From: Bacteroidales bacterium
Lineage (GTDB): Bacteria; Bacteroidota; Bacteroidia; Bacteroidales; UBA12170
Assembly (NCBI GenBank): GCA_016929955.1
Contig: JAFGHU010000063.1
Span: 1-33,833, forward strand
Direction of reading: 5' to 3'
Length of the DNA: 33,833 bases
Shown here: positions 1-7,978 of the stretch, piece after piece
How positions within the stretch are numbered: the stretch's first letter is position 1
Layout of the letters: the number at the start of each line of letters is the position of its first letter
Translations under genes and position numbers: made by a program
Notes under the pieces: model-generated
Database searches by the model: none
The model's input: only the letters and a program-made list of their open reading frames with translations
What the model was told of the DNA's origin: nothing

Positions 1-285
1 GCTCTTATTATCATTAAAAAACAATTTTGTTCGGTTTAACCGCCCTTGATCGGAAAAAGTGGTCTCTATTTTCAAATGTCCATTTGGGTAATAATAGCGA
101 AATGTACCTACCGGAATATCATTTTCGAACCAACCCTCGTAAACCTTTTTATTGTTTTGATATTTAGTCCATTTGCCCTGTTTCAATCCATTTTCATCCA
201 CCTTATTCTGAGCGGATAAAGAAGAGCTAAAACAAAAATTCAAGAGCAAGAAGAATGTAATTAAAGTAAGGCTTGATGTCCGCAT
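1..285 (-). CDS. Secreted MORN-like repeat protein, N-terminal part
   Basis: The gene starts with an ATG at 285-283 and runs off the window at base 1 without a stop, so only 95 residues are visible. Residues 1-25 form a typical signal peptide (basic start, Leu/Phe-rich core, small residues ending in SLSA before QNK). The rest has the pattern G-x-W-x-x-Y ... EGWFENDIPVGTFRYYYPNG, typical of MORN-type or YwqK-like repeats in secreted Bacteroidota proteins. The molecular function of such proteins is mostly unknown. It is divergent from recR, only 38 bases away. The protein being exported is well supported; repeat number and role cannot be judged from this fragment. Confidence 0.75.
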   Translation of the reverse strand, partial: MRTSSLTLITFFLLLNFCFSSSLSAQNKVDENGLKQGKWTKYQNNKKVYEGWFENDIPVGTFRYYYPNGHLKIETTFSDQGRLNRTKLFFNDNKS

Positions 286-302
286 ATTTTTAGCTATTTT
301 TG
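273..302 (+). promoter_or_regulatory. Probable recR promoter
   Basis: TTG at 273-275, a 19-base spacer and TATTTTTG at 295-302 match the Bacteroidota housekeeping promoter (-33 TTG, -7 TAnnTTTG). Transcription would begin around 308, just before the ATG at 324. The -33 element lies inside the first codons of the divergent secreted protein gene. Spacing and both boxes are seen; activity is inferred. Confidence 0.6.
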
Positions 303-323
303 CTCAAAAATACAAAAGAATCT

Positions 324-941
324 ATGGTAAATCATTATTCTTCCAAATTGGTTGAAGAAGCCGTAAATGAACTTTCCAAACTACCCGGAATTGGAAAGCG
401 CACGGCTATGCGTCTTGCATTGCATTTATTAAAACAGGATGTTACTTATAGCGAACAACTAGGAAACAGCATTATAACGATGCGCACTAATATTCAGTTT
501 TGCAAACGCTGTTCTAATATCTCGGATCAGGAAATTTGCGAGATATGCAATAATCCCCGTCGCGACGAGAAATTGATTTGTATCGTAGAAGATATTCGTG
601 ATGTGATGGCGATTGAAAACACATCTCAATTTAAAGGATTATATCACGTTTTGGGCGGATTAATTTCGCCAATGGACGGAATAAGTCCTTCCGATTTAAC
701 CATAAGCAAACTAATAGAACGAGTTCATAATGAAGATATTGAAGAAATAATCTTGGCATTATCGGCCACTGTCGAAGGAGATACTACCAGTTTTTATATC
801 TATAAACAACTTAAAGATACAGCTATAAAAATAAGCACCATTGCAAGAGGCGTGGCTATTGGAGATGAAATTGAATACGCTGATGAGATTACATTGGGGC
901 GCTCTATTATTGGAAGATTGCCCTACGATAAAGGACTTTAA
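324..941 (+). CDS. recR: Recombination protein RecR
   Basis: RecR acts with RecO (and RecF) to load RecA on gapped DNA in recombinational repair. The 205-residue length is normal for the family. Seen in order: an N-terminal helix-hairpin-helix ([17 protein letters not shown]), a four-cysteine zinc finger (CKRC ... CEIC), a Toprim domain starting with [14 protein letters not shown] and containing GLYHVLGG, and the C-terminal [15 protein letters not shown] motif. The ATG at 324 is chosen over an in-frame TTG at 300, because family members begin a few residues before SKLVEEAV and the promoter -7 box covers 295-302, which would place the TTG upstream of the transcript. It appears monocistronic. 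Confidence 0.95.
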   Translation: MVNHYSSKLVEEAVNELSKLPGIGKRTAMRLALHLLKQDVTYSEQLGNSIITMRTNIQFCKRCSNISDQEICEICNNPRRDEKLICIVEDIRDVMAIENTSQFKGLYHVLGGLISPMDGISPSDLTISKLIERVHNEDIEEIILALSATVEGDTTSFYIYKQLKDTAIKISTIARGVAIGDEIEYADEITLGRSIIGRLPYDKGL

Positions 942-1086
942 ATCGTTGAAATTCACCCCCAATTAAATGTGTTAAAATGGTGCGTAAGTAAATCACCTAA
1001 ATTGCTATTTATAAACAAACTAAATTATAGCTCAGTATTCTGATTTGCATAATTATATCTATTTTTATAGCTGGAAAATGGAAGCT

Positions 1087-1119
1087 CCCGATTTGAATAA
1101 ATTCGGGTTTATATTTTTT
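1087..1119 (+). terminator. Possible recR terminator
   Basis: An imperfect hairpin (CCCGA-TTT pairing with AAA-TCGGG, one bulged T, loop GAAT) spans 1087-1107 and is followed by a T-rich tract. It lies 145 bases past recR and about 30 bases before the aminotransferase, so it could instead be a leader structure of the next operon. Confidence 0.4.
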
Positions 1120-1138
1120 AATTAAAACCATAATTATT

Positions 1139-2356
1139 ATGAGTATAAGCATTATAGGAAGATCGATAAATGAATCTGCAACCTTAAAACTAAATGAAAC
1201 ATTTGCGATATTAAAGGCAAAAGGTGAACCTGTTATTCATTTAGGTGGTGGAGAGCCAAAAAGTAAGGCTCCAATAGATGCCATTACAGCATTAACATCA
1301 CATATCAATACAGGCGATATCAGATATGCTCCGGCCGACGGGAGCATCGATATGAAAAAAGCGGTTATCCGATATACTTTAGAGAATTACAATCGGCTTG
1401 TTGAACCAAAAAATATTATCGTTTCGAGTGGGGCAAAGCAATCGTTAATGGTTGCATTACAAGCCATTCTTGATCCTCAGGATGAGGTTATCTATCCAGC
1501 TCCTTACTGGGTTTCTTATCCTGAAATGATAAAACTTTGTGGAGCAGTTCCGGTTCCTGTTGTACCCGAAGACGGAACTTTTACGCCCACTATGAATGAT
1601 ATTGAACAAAATGTAACTTCCTATACCAAAGCAATAATCATTAATAGTCCAAATAACCCATCCGGCGCAGTTTATCCCGAATCCTTTATTTCTGCTATAG
1701 TACAATTCTGTGAGCAAAAAGGCATTTATTTAATTATGGATGATATTTACCATAAACTTGTTTACAATGGCGTTAAAGTTAGCAACCCCTTCGATTATGT
1801 AAAAGATTTTTCCGAAAACTCAAAACTTATCATCATAAATGGTGTTTCTAAAGCTTATGCTATGACGGGATTTCGAATTGGCTGGGGAATTGCTAACAAG
1901 AAATTGATCGAAGTAATGGCAAATATTCAAGGGCATCAAACTTCCGGACCATCCATATTATTGCAAAAAGCAGCTATAGGAGCCATTAATGGCGTACAAT
2001 CGAGTACGAATGCCTTACGCACAACGCTCGAAAACAACCGAAAAGTTTTAGTCGATCGTTTAAAAGCATTTACAGGCATACATTTACTTCCTCCTGATGG
2101 CACTTTTTACGCTTTCGCTGATTTTAGTGCCTATGAAAAAGATTCTACAAAGCTTTCTAAATTCCTACTCGACAAAGTAAAAGTACTTACCATGCCAGGA
2201 AAAGAATTTGGTATGGAAGGCTATTTGAGAATTTCATTTTGCGGTTCGATTAAAGATATCAATGAAGGTATAGATCGTATTAAATGGGCGGTCGATCCTG
2301 ATTCTGCAAACGAATTGTATATTGGTGAAAGAAAACTAGTTAGAGACTGGAATTAG
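1139..2356 (+). CDS. Class I PLP aminotransferase, aspartate type
   Basis: This 405-residue fold-type I aminotransferase probably interconverts aspartate and 2-oxoglutarate with oxaloacetate and glutamate in the cytoplasm. Seen: NSPNNPSG at 169-176 (substrate/PLP loop), MDDIYHKL around 200-207 with the Asp that pairs with the PLP ring nitrogen, and SKAYAMTGFRIGW with the Schiff-base Lys at 238. SKAYAMTG is typical of the type Ib aspartate/prephenate aminotransferase group. The start lacks a Shine-Dalgarno sequence, as is usual in Bacteroidota. pckA starts 29 bases after its stop, so the two are probably cotranscribed; oxaloacetate made here is the substrate of PEP carboxykinase. The exact amino acid preference cannot be read from sequence alone. 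Confidence 0.88.
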   Translation: MSISIIGRSINESATLKLNETFAILKAKGEPVIHLGGGEPKSKAPIDAITALTSHINTGDIRYAPADGSIDMKKAVIRYTLENYNRLVEPKNIIVSSGAKQSLMVALQAILDPQDEVIYPAPYWVSYPEMIKLCGAVPVPVVPEDGTFTPTMNDIEQNVTSYTKAIIINSPNNPSGAVYPESFISAIVQFCEQKGIYLIMDDIYHKLVYNGVKVSNPFDYVKDFSENSKLIIINGVSKAYAMTGFRIGWGIANKKLIEVMANIQGHQTSGPSILLQKAAIGAINGVQSSTNALRTTLENNRKVLVDRLKAFTGIHLLPPDGTFYAFADFSAYEKDSTKLSKFLLDKVKVLTMPGKEFGMEGYLRISFCGSIKDINEGIDRIKWAVDPDSANELYIGERKLVRDWN

Positions 2357-2385
2357 AAAATTATTAACAAGAAAAACCAACAGAA

Positions 2386-4047
2386 ATGAAATATTTGGAA
2401 TTTGATACCCCGGCTTCAAAACATGCCGACGAATTTAAGTCGAATTACAATTTGCAAAATCACGGTTTAGTTCATCTTGATCGCGTTTTCTGGAATCTAC
2501 CTACAGAAGCTTTAGTAGAAGAAGCCGTTTTTCGTGGCGAAGGACATATTGTAAAAGGAGGCGCTTTTCATGTGTACACCGGAAAGTGGACAGCAAGAGC
2601 AGCCAATGATAAATACTTTGTAAAAGAAGAAAGCACCGAAAAAAATATAGATTGGGGTGTTTATAATCGCCCAATGACACCCGAAAAATTCAATGGCCTT
2701 TTTGCACGATTGCAAGCCTATTGGCAAGGCGAAGAATTGTTTGTGCAAGATTTATACGCCGGCGCACATCCTGATTATCGTTTGCCTGTTCGTATAATCT
2801 CCGACAAAGCCTGGAGTGCTCACTTTGCTAGAAATATGCTCCTTGCCGAAACAGATTTGGCAAAATTGAAGCAGTTTATTCCGGATTTTACACTAATGGT
2901 TGCCCCAAAATTCAAACTAGATCCAAGAATTGACGGGACTTTAAGCGAAACAGCCATCGTTATCAATTTTGAGCAACGACTAGCCATTATTGCCAATAGT
3001 GAATATGCCGGTGAGATAAAGAAAACCGTTTTCACTATTATGAACTATCTGATGCCATTGCAAGATGTGATGGCTATGCATTGCTCGGCCAATGCCGGAA
3101 AAGATAAAGATGTAGCTCTGTTTTTTGGATTAAGCGGAACAGGAAAAACAACACTTTCGGCTGATCCAAAAAGAAGCTTGATTGGTGACGATGAACATGG
3201 ATGGAGCGATGATGCTGTATTTAACTTTGAGGCCGGTTGTTATGCCAAGGCCATTCGATTAAATGCTGAAGCTGAACCCGAAATCCATGCTTGTACCTAT
3301 AAATTTGGAACTATTCTCGAAAATGTAATTTACGATCCTGCGTCACGACAAATCGATTTGGATAATGAGCGTATTACCGAAAATACACGTCTCTCCTATC
3401 CTTTGGAGTTTATTCCCAACGCTGTTCCTGAGAAAATGGTATATTCGCAACCCAAAAATATTGTATTTTTAACTGCTGATGCTCAAGGCGTTATGCCACC
3501 AATTGCACGTTTGGATTTGAATCAGGCCATTTATCATTTTATTAGCGGCTATACCTCAAAAATTGCAGGAACAGAATTGGGTTTAGGCATTGAGCCTGAA
3601 ATTACTTTCTCCGCTTGTTTTGGAGCTCCGTTTATGGTTCATCATCCCTATTTTTACGCAAACTTACTCCGTCAGAAAGCACAAAAAGCCGGAGCAACAA
3701 TTTGGCTGGTAAATACCGGCTGGGTTGGTGGTAAATTTGGAATCGGTAAACGAATTTCTATTCGCCATACGCGAAATATGCTTAATGCTGCACTTGAGGG
3801 AAAATTAGACCAGGTTGAATTTAGAAAAGACAAATTGTTCGGATTCGAAATTCCTTTGCATTGCCCGGATGTTCCTGATGAAGTTTTTGAACCATCCAAT
3901 GCCTGGGGCGATAAAAAAGAGTACTGGAAAAAATACGATGCTTTGGCTTCGCGATACATCGAAAATTTCAGACTTTTTGCTGATTCTACTCCGGAAGAAA
4001 TTCATAAAGCCGGTCCGCGCAGATTAAGAGATGTAGGAAACGACTAA
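2386..4047 (+). CDS. pckA: Phosphoenolpyruvate carboxykinase (ATP)
   Basis: It converts oxaloacetate and ATP to PEP, CO2 and ADP, or runs in the carboxylating direction in succinate-forming anaerobes. The 553 residues are close to the usual 530-540. Seen: the kinase P-loop GLSGTGKTTLSAD (248-260), the metal-binding/kinase-2 segment LIGDDEHGW (265-273), and the PEPCK-specific stretch GYTSKIAGTE. The P-loop class identifies the ATP enzyme, not the GTP enzyme. It is the second gene of an operon with the aspartate-type aminotransferase and ends in a strong hairpin terminator. Cytoplasmic, gluconeogenesis or anaplerosis. Confidence 0.97.
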   Translation: MKYLEFDTPASKHADEFKSNYNLQNHGLVHLDRVFWNLPTEALVEEAVFRGEGHIVKGGAFHVYTGKWTARAANDKYFVKEESTEKNIDWGVYNRPMTPEKFNGLFARLQAYWQGEELFVQDLYAGAHPDYRLPVRIISDKAWSAHFARNMLLAETDLAKLKQFIPDFTLMVAPKFKLDPRIDGTLSETAIVINFEQRLAIIANSEYAGEIKKTVFTIMNYLMPLQDVMAMHCSANAGKDKDVALFFGLSGTGKTTLSADPKRSLIGDDEHGWSDDAVFNFEAGCYAKAIRLNAEAEPEIHACTYKFGTILENVIYDPASRQIDLDNERITENTRLSYPLEFIPNAVPEKMVYSQPKNIVFLTADAQGVMPPIARLDLNQAIYHFISGYTSKIAGTELGLGIEPEITFSACFGAPFMVHHPYFYANLLRQKAQKAGATIWLVNTGWVGGKFGIGKRISIRHTRNMLNAALEGKLDQVEFRKDKLFGFEIPLHCPDVPDEVFEPSNAWGDKKEYWKKYDALASRYIENFRLFADSTPEEIHKAGPRRLRDVGND

Positions 4048-4067
4048 GTATTTCTCCTAAACAATTT

Positions 4068-4099
4068 AAGGCTGTTGTCATATACTCAACAGCCTTTAC
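4068..4099 (+). terminator. Hairpin after pckA
   Basis: A perfect 10-base stem AAGGCTGTTG (4068-4077) pairs with CAACAGCCTT (4087-4096) around a 9-base loop and is followed by a short T-containing tail. It starts 21 bases past the pckA stop. The T run is short, so some read-through is possible. Confidence 0.75.
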
Positions 4100-4199
4100 A
4101 TTTCTGCTGTTTATAATCACATCAGAAACAAAAAAGAATGAATCGTGACCAGTCTTTTCCTGATTATTGGAAAGCTAGCGATCATAAAAAAAATTGAAT

Positions 4200-4207
4200 T
4201 ATCTTTG
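4200..4207 (+). promoter_or_regulatory. Promoter -7 element of the rubrerythrin-like gene
   Basis: TATCTTTG matches the TAnnTTTG -7 consensus and lies 24 bases before the ATG at 4232. No clear TTG is found at the expected 17-23 base distance upstream, so the -33 element is weak or absent. Confidence 0.5.
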
Positions 4208-4231
4208 TGAATAATAAAATACGCAATAATT

Positions 4232-4735
4232 ATGGCAAATACAGCAATAGATATATTAAAAGAGGCCATTCTTTTAGAAAGAAGAGGCAAAGCATTTTAT
4301 TCGAGTGTAGCTGAAAAAACAGATAGTGCATCAGCAAAAAAGATTTTTGAGATGATGGCTGAAGAGGAAGAAGAACATATTAAGTTTCTTTCAAAACAAT
4401 TTTCGAATTACGAAAAAACAAAGCAGTTTTTAAAAGCAGATGGCTATGTGGAAAATCCGGAAGAAGAAGTGGCTATGCGTGTATTAACTGATGCTATGAA
4501 AAAAGAAATCTCGGCCGCCAGCTTTGAAGCTGCCGCTATTTCAGCTGCTATGGATTTTGAAACACGTGCTGTAAAAGTTTATTCCGAACGCGCAGCAGAA
4601 GCTACCGATCCAAACGAAATTGCACTTTATCAAATGTTAGCCGATTGGGAAAAATCACATCAACATTTTTTACACGAAATCAACGAAGAGTTAAAAGCAG
4701 AAATTTGGAACGATAACAGCTTTTGGCCGTTTTAG
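4232..4735 (+). CDS. Rubrerythrin-like ferritin-fold protein without rubredoxin domain
   Basis: The 167 residues form a four-helix ferritin-like protein. All six expected di-iron ligands are visible: E16 (LLERRGKAFY), E46-x-x-H49 in the EEEEEH run, E110 (DFETRAVKVY) and E140-x-x-H143 (WEKSHQHF). Family members reduce hydrogen peroxide or handle iron in the cytoplasm of anaerobes. The C-terminal rubredoxin Fe(Cys)4 domain of classical rubrerythrin is missing (the protein has no Cys at all), so an external electron donor would be needed. The gene stands alone with its own promoter and terminator, fitting a stress-response role. A peroxidase function is inferred from family membership. Confidence 0.85.
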   Translation: MANTAIDILKEAILLERRGKAFYSSVAEKTDSASAKKIFEMMAEEEEEHIKFLSKQFSNYEKTKQFLKADGYVENPEEEVAMRVLTDAMKKEISAASFEAAAISAAMDFETRAVKVYSERAAEATDPNEIALYQMLADWEKSHQHFLHEINEELKAEIWNDNSFWPF

Positions 4736-4756
4736 AACGCTTTATCAATAGATTTT

Positions 4757-4785
4757 AAGGGATATTTAACAATATCCCTTTTTTT
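4757..4785 (+). terminator. Intrinsic terminator of the rubrerythrin-like gene
   Basis: A perfect 10-base stem AAGGGATATT (4757-4766), loop TAAC and AATATCCCTT (4771-4780) is followed directly by a run of T. It begins 21 bases after the stop codon. Confidence 0.85.
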
Positions 4786-4893
4786 ATATCTAAATATCTC
4801 GATATTTTCTGTTTTATATCTAGCTGTTATACTGTGTGTTAATTAATTTTTTAGACTTTTTATGAAAATTATTTATTAGCAAAACCTAAAAGT

Positions 4894-4915
4894 TAGTGAT
4901 TATTCACTATCTTTG
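4894..4915 (+). promoter_or_regulatory. TetR operon promoter with overlapping palindromic operator
   Basis: TATCTTTG at 4908-4915 is a consensus -7 element. Directly overlapping it is a perfect inverted repeat TAGTGA-TTAT-TCACTA at 4894-4909. The half-site AGTGATTA (4895-4902) recurs at 4939-4946, 44 bases downstream, in the untranslated leader. Bound repressor would cover the -7 box, which fits autoregulation by the TetR protein encoded at 4966. Promoter and repeat are seen; operator function is inferred. Confidence 0.6.
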
Positions 4916-4965
4916 TAGCCATCATAAGGCAAATGAAAAGTGATTAACCCCAAGTTTAAAATTAT

Positions 4966-5547
4966 ATGCAAACAGAGCGTCAAAAAGAAATTGTAAATGC
5001 TGCAATGGAAATTATAAACGCCAACGGCATTCAAGGACTAACGATAAAAAATATGGCTCAACGCATTGGGATTACCGAGCCAGCCATATATCGTCATTTC
5101 GAGAATAAAATCGACATCCTGATTGCTGTTCTCGATTTGTTTAAAGAAAATACGGAACGAATTTTTGAAGTTGAAATTGCCGCCAAAAAAAATGCAGTTG
5201 ACAAAATAGAACATCTTTTTAATTGTCATATTTCTGCATTCACAAAATCGCCTACTTTAGTTTCTATTGTTTTTTCTGAAGAAATATTCAGAAACGAAGC
5301 CATTCTGGTTGATAAAATTAAGGAAATCATCGAAAAAAACCATGGGATTTTAAGAGCCATCATAAGCAAAGGTCAGGTAGAGGACGAAATTCGTACAGAT
5401 TTAACAGCCAACCAATTGGCTATCATTATAATGGGTACTTTAAAACTCTTTGTAAAAAAATGGCAGCTTGCCAATTTTGAATACGACTTAAAAACGGAGG
5501 GCGATTCAATGATAGCTGCTCTATTGTTGTTGATTAAGAAAAAATAA
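4966..5547 (+). CDS. TetR/AcrR-family transcriptional regulator
   Basis: This 193-residue protein has the standard N-terminal TetR DNA-binding domain: helix 1 around EIVNAAMEIINANG, then the helix-turn-helix TIKNMAQRIGITEPAIYRHF with the recognition-helix signature AIYRHFENK. The all-helical C-terminal part would bind a ligand and form the dimer. It is the first gene of a cluster leading into an RND efflux system, the usual arrangement for a local repressor that is released by a pump substrate. A palindrome overlaps its own promoter. The ligand cannot be predicted. Confidence 0.92.
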   Translation: MQTERQKEIVNAAMEIINANGIQGLTIKNMAQRIGITEPAIYRHFENKIDILIAVLDLFKENTERIFEVEIAAKKNAVDKIEHLFNCHISAFTKSPTLVSIVFSEEIFRNEAILVDKIKEIIEKNHGILRAIISKGQVEDEIRTDLTANQLAIIIMGTLKLFVKKWQLANFEYDLKTEGDSMIAALLLLIKKK

Positions 5548-5559
5548 AAAACGATTATC

Positions 5560-5958
5560 ATGAAAAAATCTTTATCGATTACCTCTGCAATAGTACTGAC
5601 TGCTTTTGGACTACTAACCTTTTATTTAAGCACTTCGGTACTATTCGATTTATTTGATATGCGTGCAAAACAAGGTCATTATGTTCCATTTATTATTTGG
5701 GCTAACCTGTTAAGTAGCCTAATGTATTTTATTGCGGCCTACGGTTTTGCGGCTAAAAAAGCCTGGACTTTTCAAGTTTTAATGAGCACTTTTCTTCTTC
5801 TTATTTTTGCTTTTTTAGGATTAATTATCCACATCAATACCGACGGTATCTATGAAGCAAAAACTGTGGGGGCTTTAATTTTTAGGATCTCCTTTACACT
5901 TGTATTTACCTTATTGGCCTATTTTCTTCTTAAACGGACAAGAAAAAGGCTTTACTGA
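5560..5958 (+). CDS. Small four-helix membrane protein, function unknown
   Basis: I do not recognise a named family. The 132 residues contain four hydrophobic segments, roughly 6-30, 44-64, 70-92 and 103-124, with a basic C-terminus (KRTRKRLY) that should be cytoplasmic. It begins 12 bases after the TetR stop and is followed 48 bases later by a second TetR-like gene, so it belongs to the same transcript. Its position between two regulators and ahead of an efflux pump suggests a membrane partner or accessory of the pump, but nothing in the sequence shows this. Confidence 0.7.
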   Translation: MKKSLSITSAIVLTAFGLLTFYLSTSVLFDLFDMRAKQGHYVPFIIWANLLSSLMYFIAAYGFAAKKAWTFQVLMSTFLLLIFAFLGLIIHINTDGIYEAKTVGALIFRISFTLVFTLLAYFLLKRTRKRLY

Positions 5959-5971
5959 AATTCGAAATTGG

Positions 5972-5986
5972 TTTGAAATTTTCAAA
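5972..5986. promoter_or_regulatory. Inverted repeat before the second TetR-like gene
   Basis: TTTGAAA-T-TTTCAAA is a perfect 15-base inverted repeat lying 20 bases before the ATG at 6007. GAAATT occurs three times in 5957-5980. It could be an operator for one of the neighbouring TetR proteins, but such AT-rich repeats arise by chance. Confidence 0.3.
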
Positions 5987-6006
5987 GCGCTAATAAAACA
6001 ATTAAA

Positions 6007-6558
6007 ATGGAAATTAAAAAGTCAGCTATAATTGAGAAAGCAGCCAAAATAATAACAAGCTCTGGAATTGAATATCTGAGCATACCCAATTTAGCTCAGG
6101 ACTTAGGCGTTGATAAACGTAAACTTAAGAATCAATTTACGCACGACGATGATATTTTAGTGTTGCTATTGCTTAGTTTTGAATCTGAATTCAAAAAAAT
6201 AACCGACGATTTTTCGACACAAGAACTCGACCCTGAATTGGAACTGAAATTAGTATTTAAACAAATCTACGCCCTGTTTATGAAGAAACCCTATTATTTA
6301 TCCATCATTTTTGATAAAAATTTAATTAAGCGAGAGAATAACGTAAAATTAGCGATAATACGAATAAAAAATAGCGTAAGTAAGTATCTGTCAACACTAA
6401 TAAATGCCGGAAAAATTCAGCATACCTTTCAATCGAAAGTTCCAACGCGATTGATTGTTGGTAAACTTTTGGCCGATTTTAGGTTGTTAATGAAAGATGA
6501 GCAACGCGTGAATGAAATGATACTGGAGTTAAAAACAATAAAAACATTTAAAGATTGA
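6007..6558 (+). CDS. Diverged TetR-like regulator
   Basis: The 183 residues have the TetR layout: an N-terminal helical region (AIIEKAAKIITSSGIEYLSI) followed by a helix-turn-helix-like segment NLAQDLGVDKRKLKNQF, then a helical C-terminal domain. The recognition helix departs from the usual xxYxHFxxK pattern (KLKNQFTHDDD), so DNA recognition differs from that of the first TetR at 4966 or may be weakened. Its stop lies just before the TolC-like start, with 5 bases between TGA and ATG, so translation may be coupled. It could form a second input for the pump operon or a heteropartner of the first TetR; both are inference. Confidence 0.75.
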   Translation: MEIKKSAIIEKAAKIITSSGIEYLSIPNLAQDLGVDKRKLKNQFTHDDDILVLLLLSFESEFKKITDDFSTQELDPELELKLVFKQIYALFMKKPYYLSIIFDKNLIKRENNVKLAIIRIKNSVSKYLSTLINAGKIQHTFQSKVPTRLIVGKLLADFRLLMKDEQRVNEMILELKTIKTFKD

Positions 6559-6563
6559 TTAGG

Positions 6564-7922
6564 ATGATAAAGTTAAATTTAAATAGGCGTACCTATATTT
6601 TTAGCGCAAACAGGATGAAAATGCTTTTAATAGGTTTGATAATCCTGATAATACCCACTATTGGACAAAGCCAAACATGGTCCTTAGAGCAATGCATCGA
6701 TACGGCTCAGGCATACAATAAAACTTTGAAAATAAGTATAAACAATAAGGCAATAAGCGATCAAAAACACATGGAAGCAAAGGCGAATTTGATTCCAAAA
6801 GTGAATGTAAGCGCAGAATATAAATATTATAGTGATTTGCCAACTCAACTCATGCCTCAATCTGCTTTTGGAGGACCTGAAGGCGTTTATAAAGACACAC
6901 AGTTCGGTGTGCCGCATAATATTAATGCGAGCATTCAGATGAGTTTACCTTTGTATAATCCACAAATTTACGGTGCGATTAAAACCACAAAAATAGCTTC
7001 GGAGTTGAGTGAGTTACAAGTTCAGAAAACCGAAGAGCAAATTTATTACGACATATCGAATTTGTATTATAACGCACAAATTTTAATTCATCAAAAAACT
7101 TTTGCCGATAGCAATTTGGTAAATACAAATCGTCTTTTAAAAAATCTAAAATTGCTAAAAGAGCAAATGATGGTTAAAGGAACCGATGTTTCCAAAGTGC
7201 AATTACAAGCCGATCAATTGGTTATGCAACAGCAGCTTATTCAAAGCAATTATGAACAGGTGATAAATGCGCTTAAGTTTTCGATGGGACTTTCTCTGGA
7301 GCAAAACGTTGATATAGCGTCGGAAATAAAATACGAATCTTTATCCGACTATCAGAATCGTTCCACATTGGATATGCAAATCACATCCACCTATAACCGA
7401 ATCCTGAACAGTGATTTAAAAACGCTGAAAAACTCACGATTGCCATCTGTTTCTTTGTATGGGGTTTATGGAACAACGGGATTTGGTTATACCGAAAAAC
7501 CCAACGATTTTTTGGATTTTTACCCGCTCAGTTTTGCCGGCATCCAAATTGCCTATCCTTTGTTTAATGGAACCATTACATTAAAACGTATAAAGCAAAA
7601 GAATATCGAAATAAAAAACAACGAATTGCAACTCGATTTAGTGAAAGATCAGAATTCGATGCAGCTTAAAAATGCACGAAATCAAAAACTTATATCTGTT
7701 GCAACTATAGAAACCAGTTCTTCACAAATAAAATTGGCGCAATCCATTTACGATCAAAGTATCTTACAGCAAAAAGAAGGCATTGCCACTTTATCCGACG
7801 TATTATTAGCAGATAGTTCACTTCGAGAAGCACAGCAAGCCTACCTCACAGCAATAATTAATTATTTGAAGGCTGATTTAGAATTAAAAAAACTAACGGG
7901 TAATATTTCAATGAAAAACTGA
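6564..7922 (+). CDS. TolC-family outer-membrane efflux protein
   Basis: Outer-membrane channel of a tripartite efflux system. The mature part begins around QTWSLEQCIDTAQAYNKTLK, the classical first helix of the outer-membrane efflux protein family, and the C-terminal half contains the repeated helical pattern (SIYDQSILQQKEGIATLSDVL). Start choice is open: ATG 6564 follows the previous stop by 5 bases and gives 452 residues with a long N-terminal region. ATG 6615 starts directly at the signal peptide MKMLLIGLIILIIPTIGQSQ. The TTG at 6555 is unlikely. The adaptor gene follows 56 bases later. Confidence 0.9.
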   Translation: MIKLNLNRRTYIFSANRMKMLLIGLIILIIPTIGQSQTWSLEQCIDTAQAYNKTLKISINNKAISDQKHMEAKANLIPKVNVSAEYKYYSDLPTQLMPQSAFGGPEGVYKDTQFGVPHNINASIQMSLPLYNPQIYGAIKTTKIASELSELQVQKTEEQIYYDISNLYYNAQILIHQKTFADSNLVNTNRLLKNLKLLKEQMMVKGTDVSKVQLQADQLVMQQQLIQSNYEQVINALKFSMGLSLEQNVDIASEIKYESLSDYQNRSTLDMQITSTYNRILNSDLKTLKNSRLPSVSLYGVYGTTGFGYTEKPNDFLDFYPLSFAGIQIAYPLFNGTITLKRIKQKNIEIKNNELQLDLVKDQNSMQLKNARNQKLISVATIETSSSQIKLAQSIYDQSILQQKEGIATLSDVLLADSSLREAQQAYLTAIINYLKADLELKKLTGNISMKN

Positions 7923-7978
7923 GCGTAAAACCTAGCTCAAGAATTAATAATCAAAAAACAATTAATATTAATACGAAG

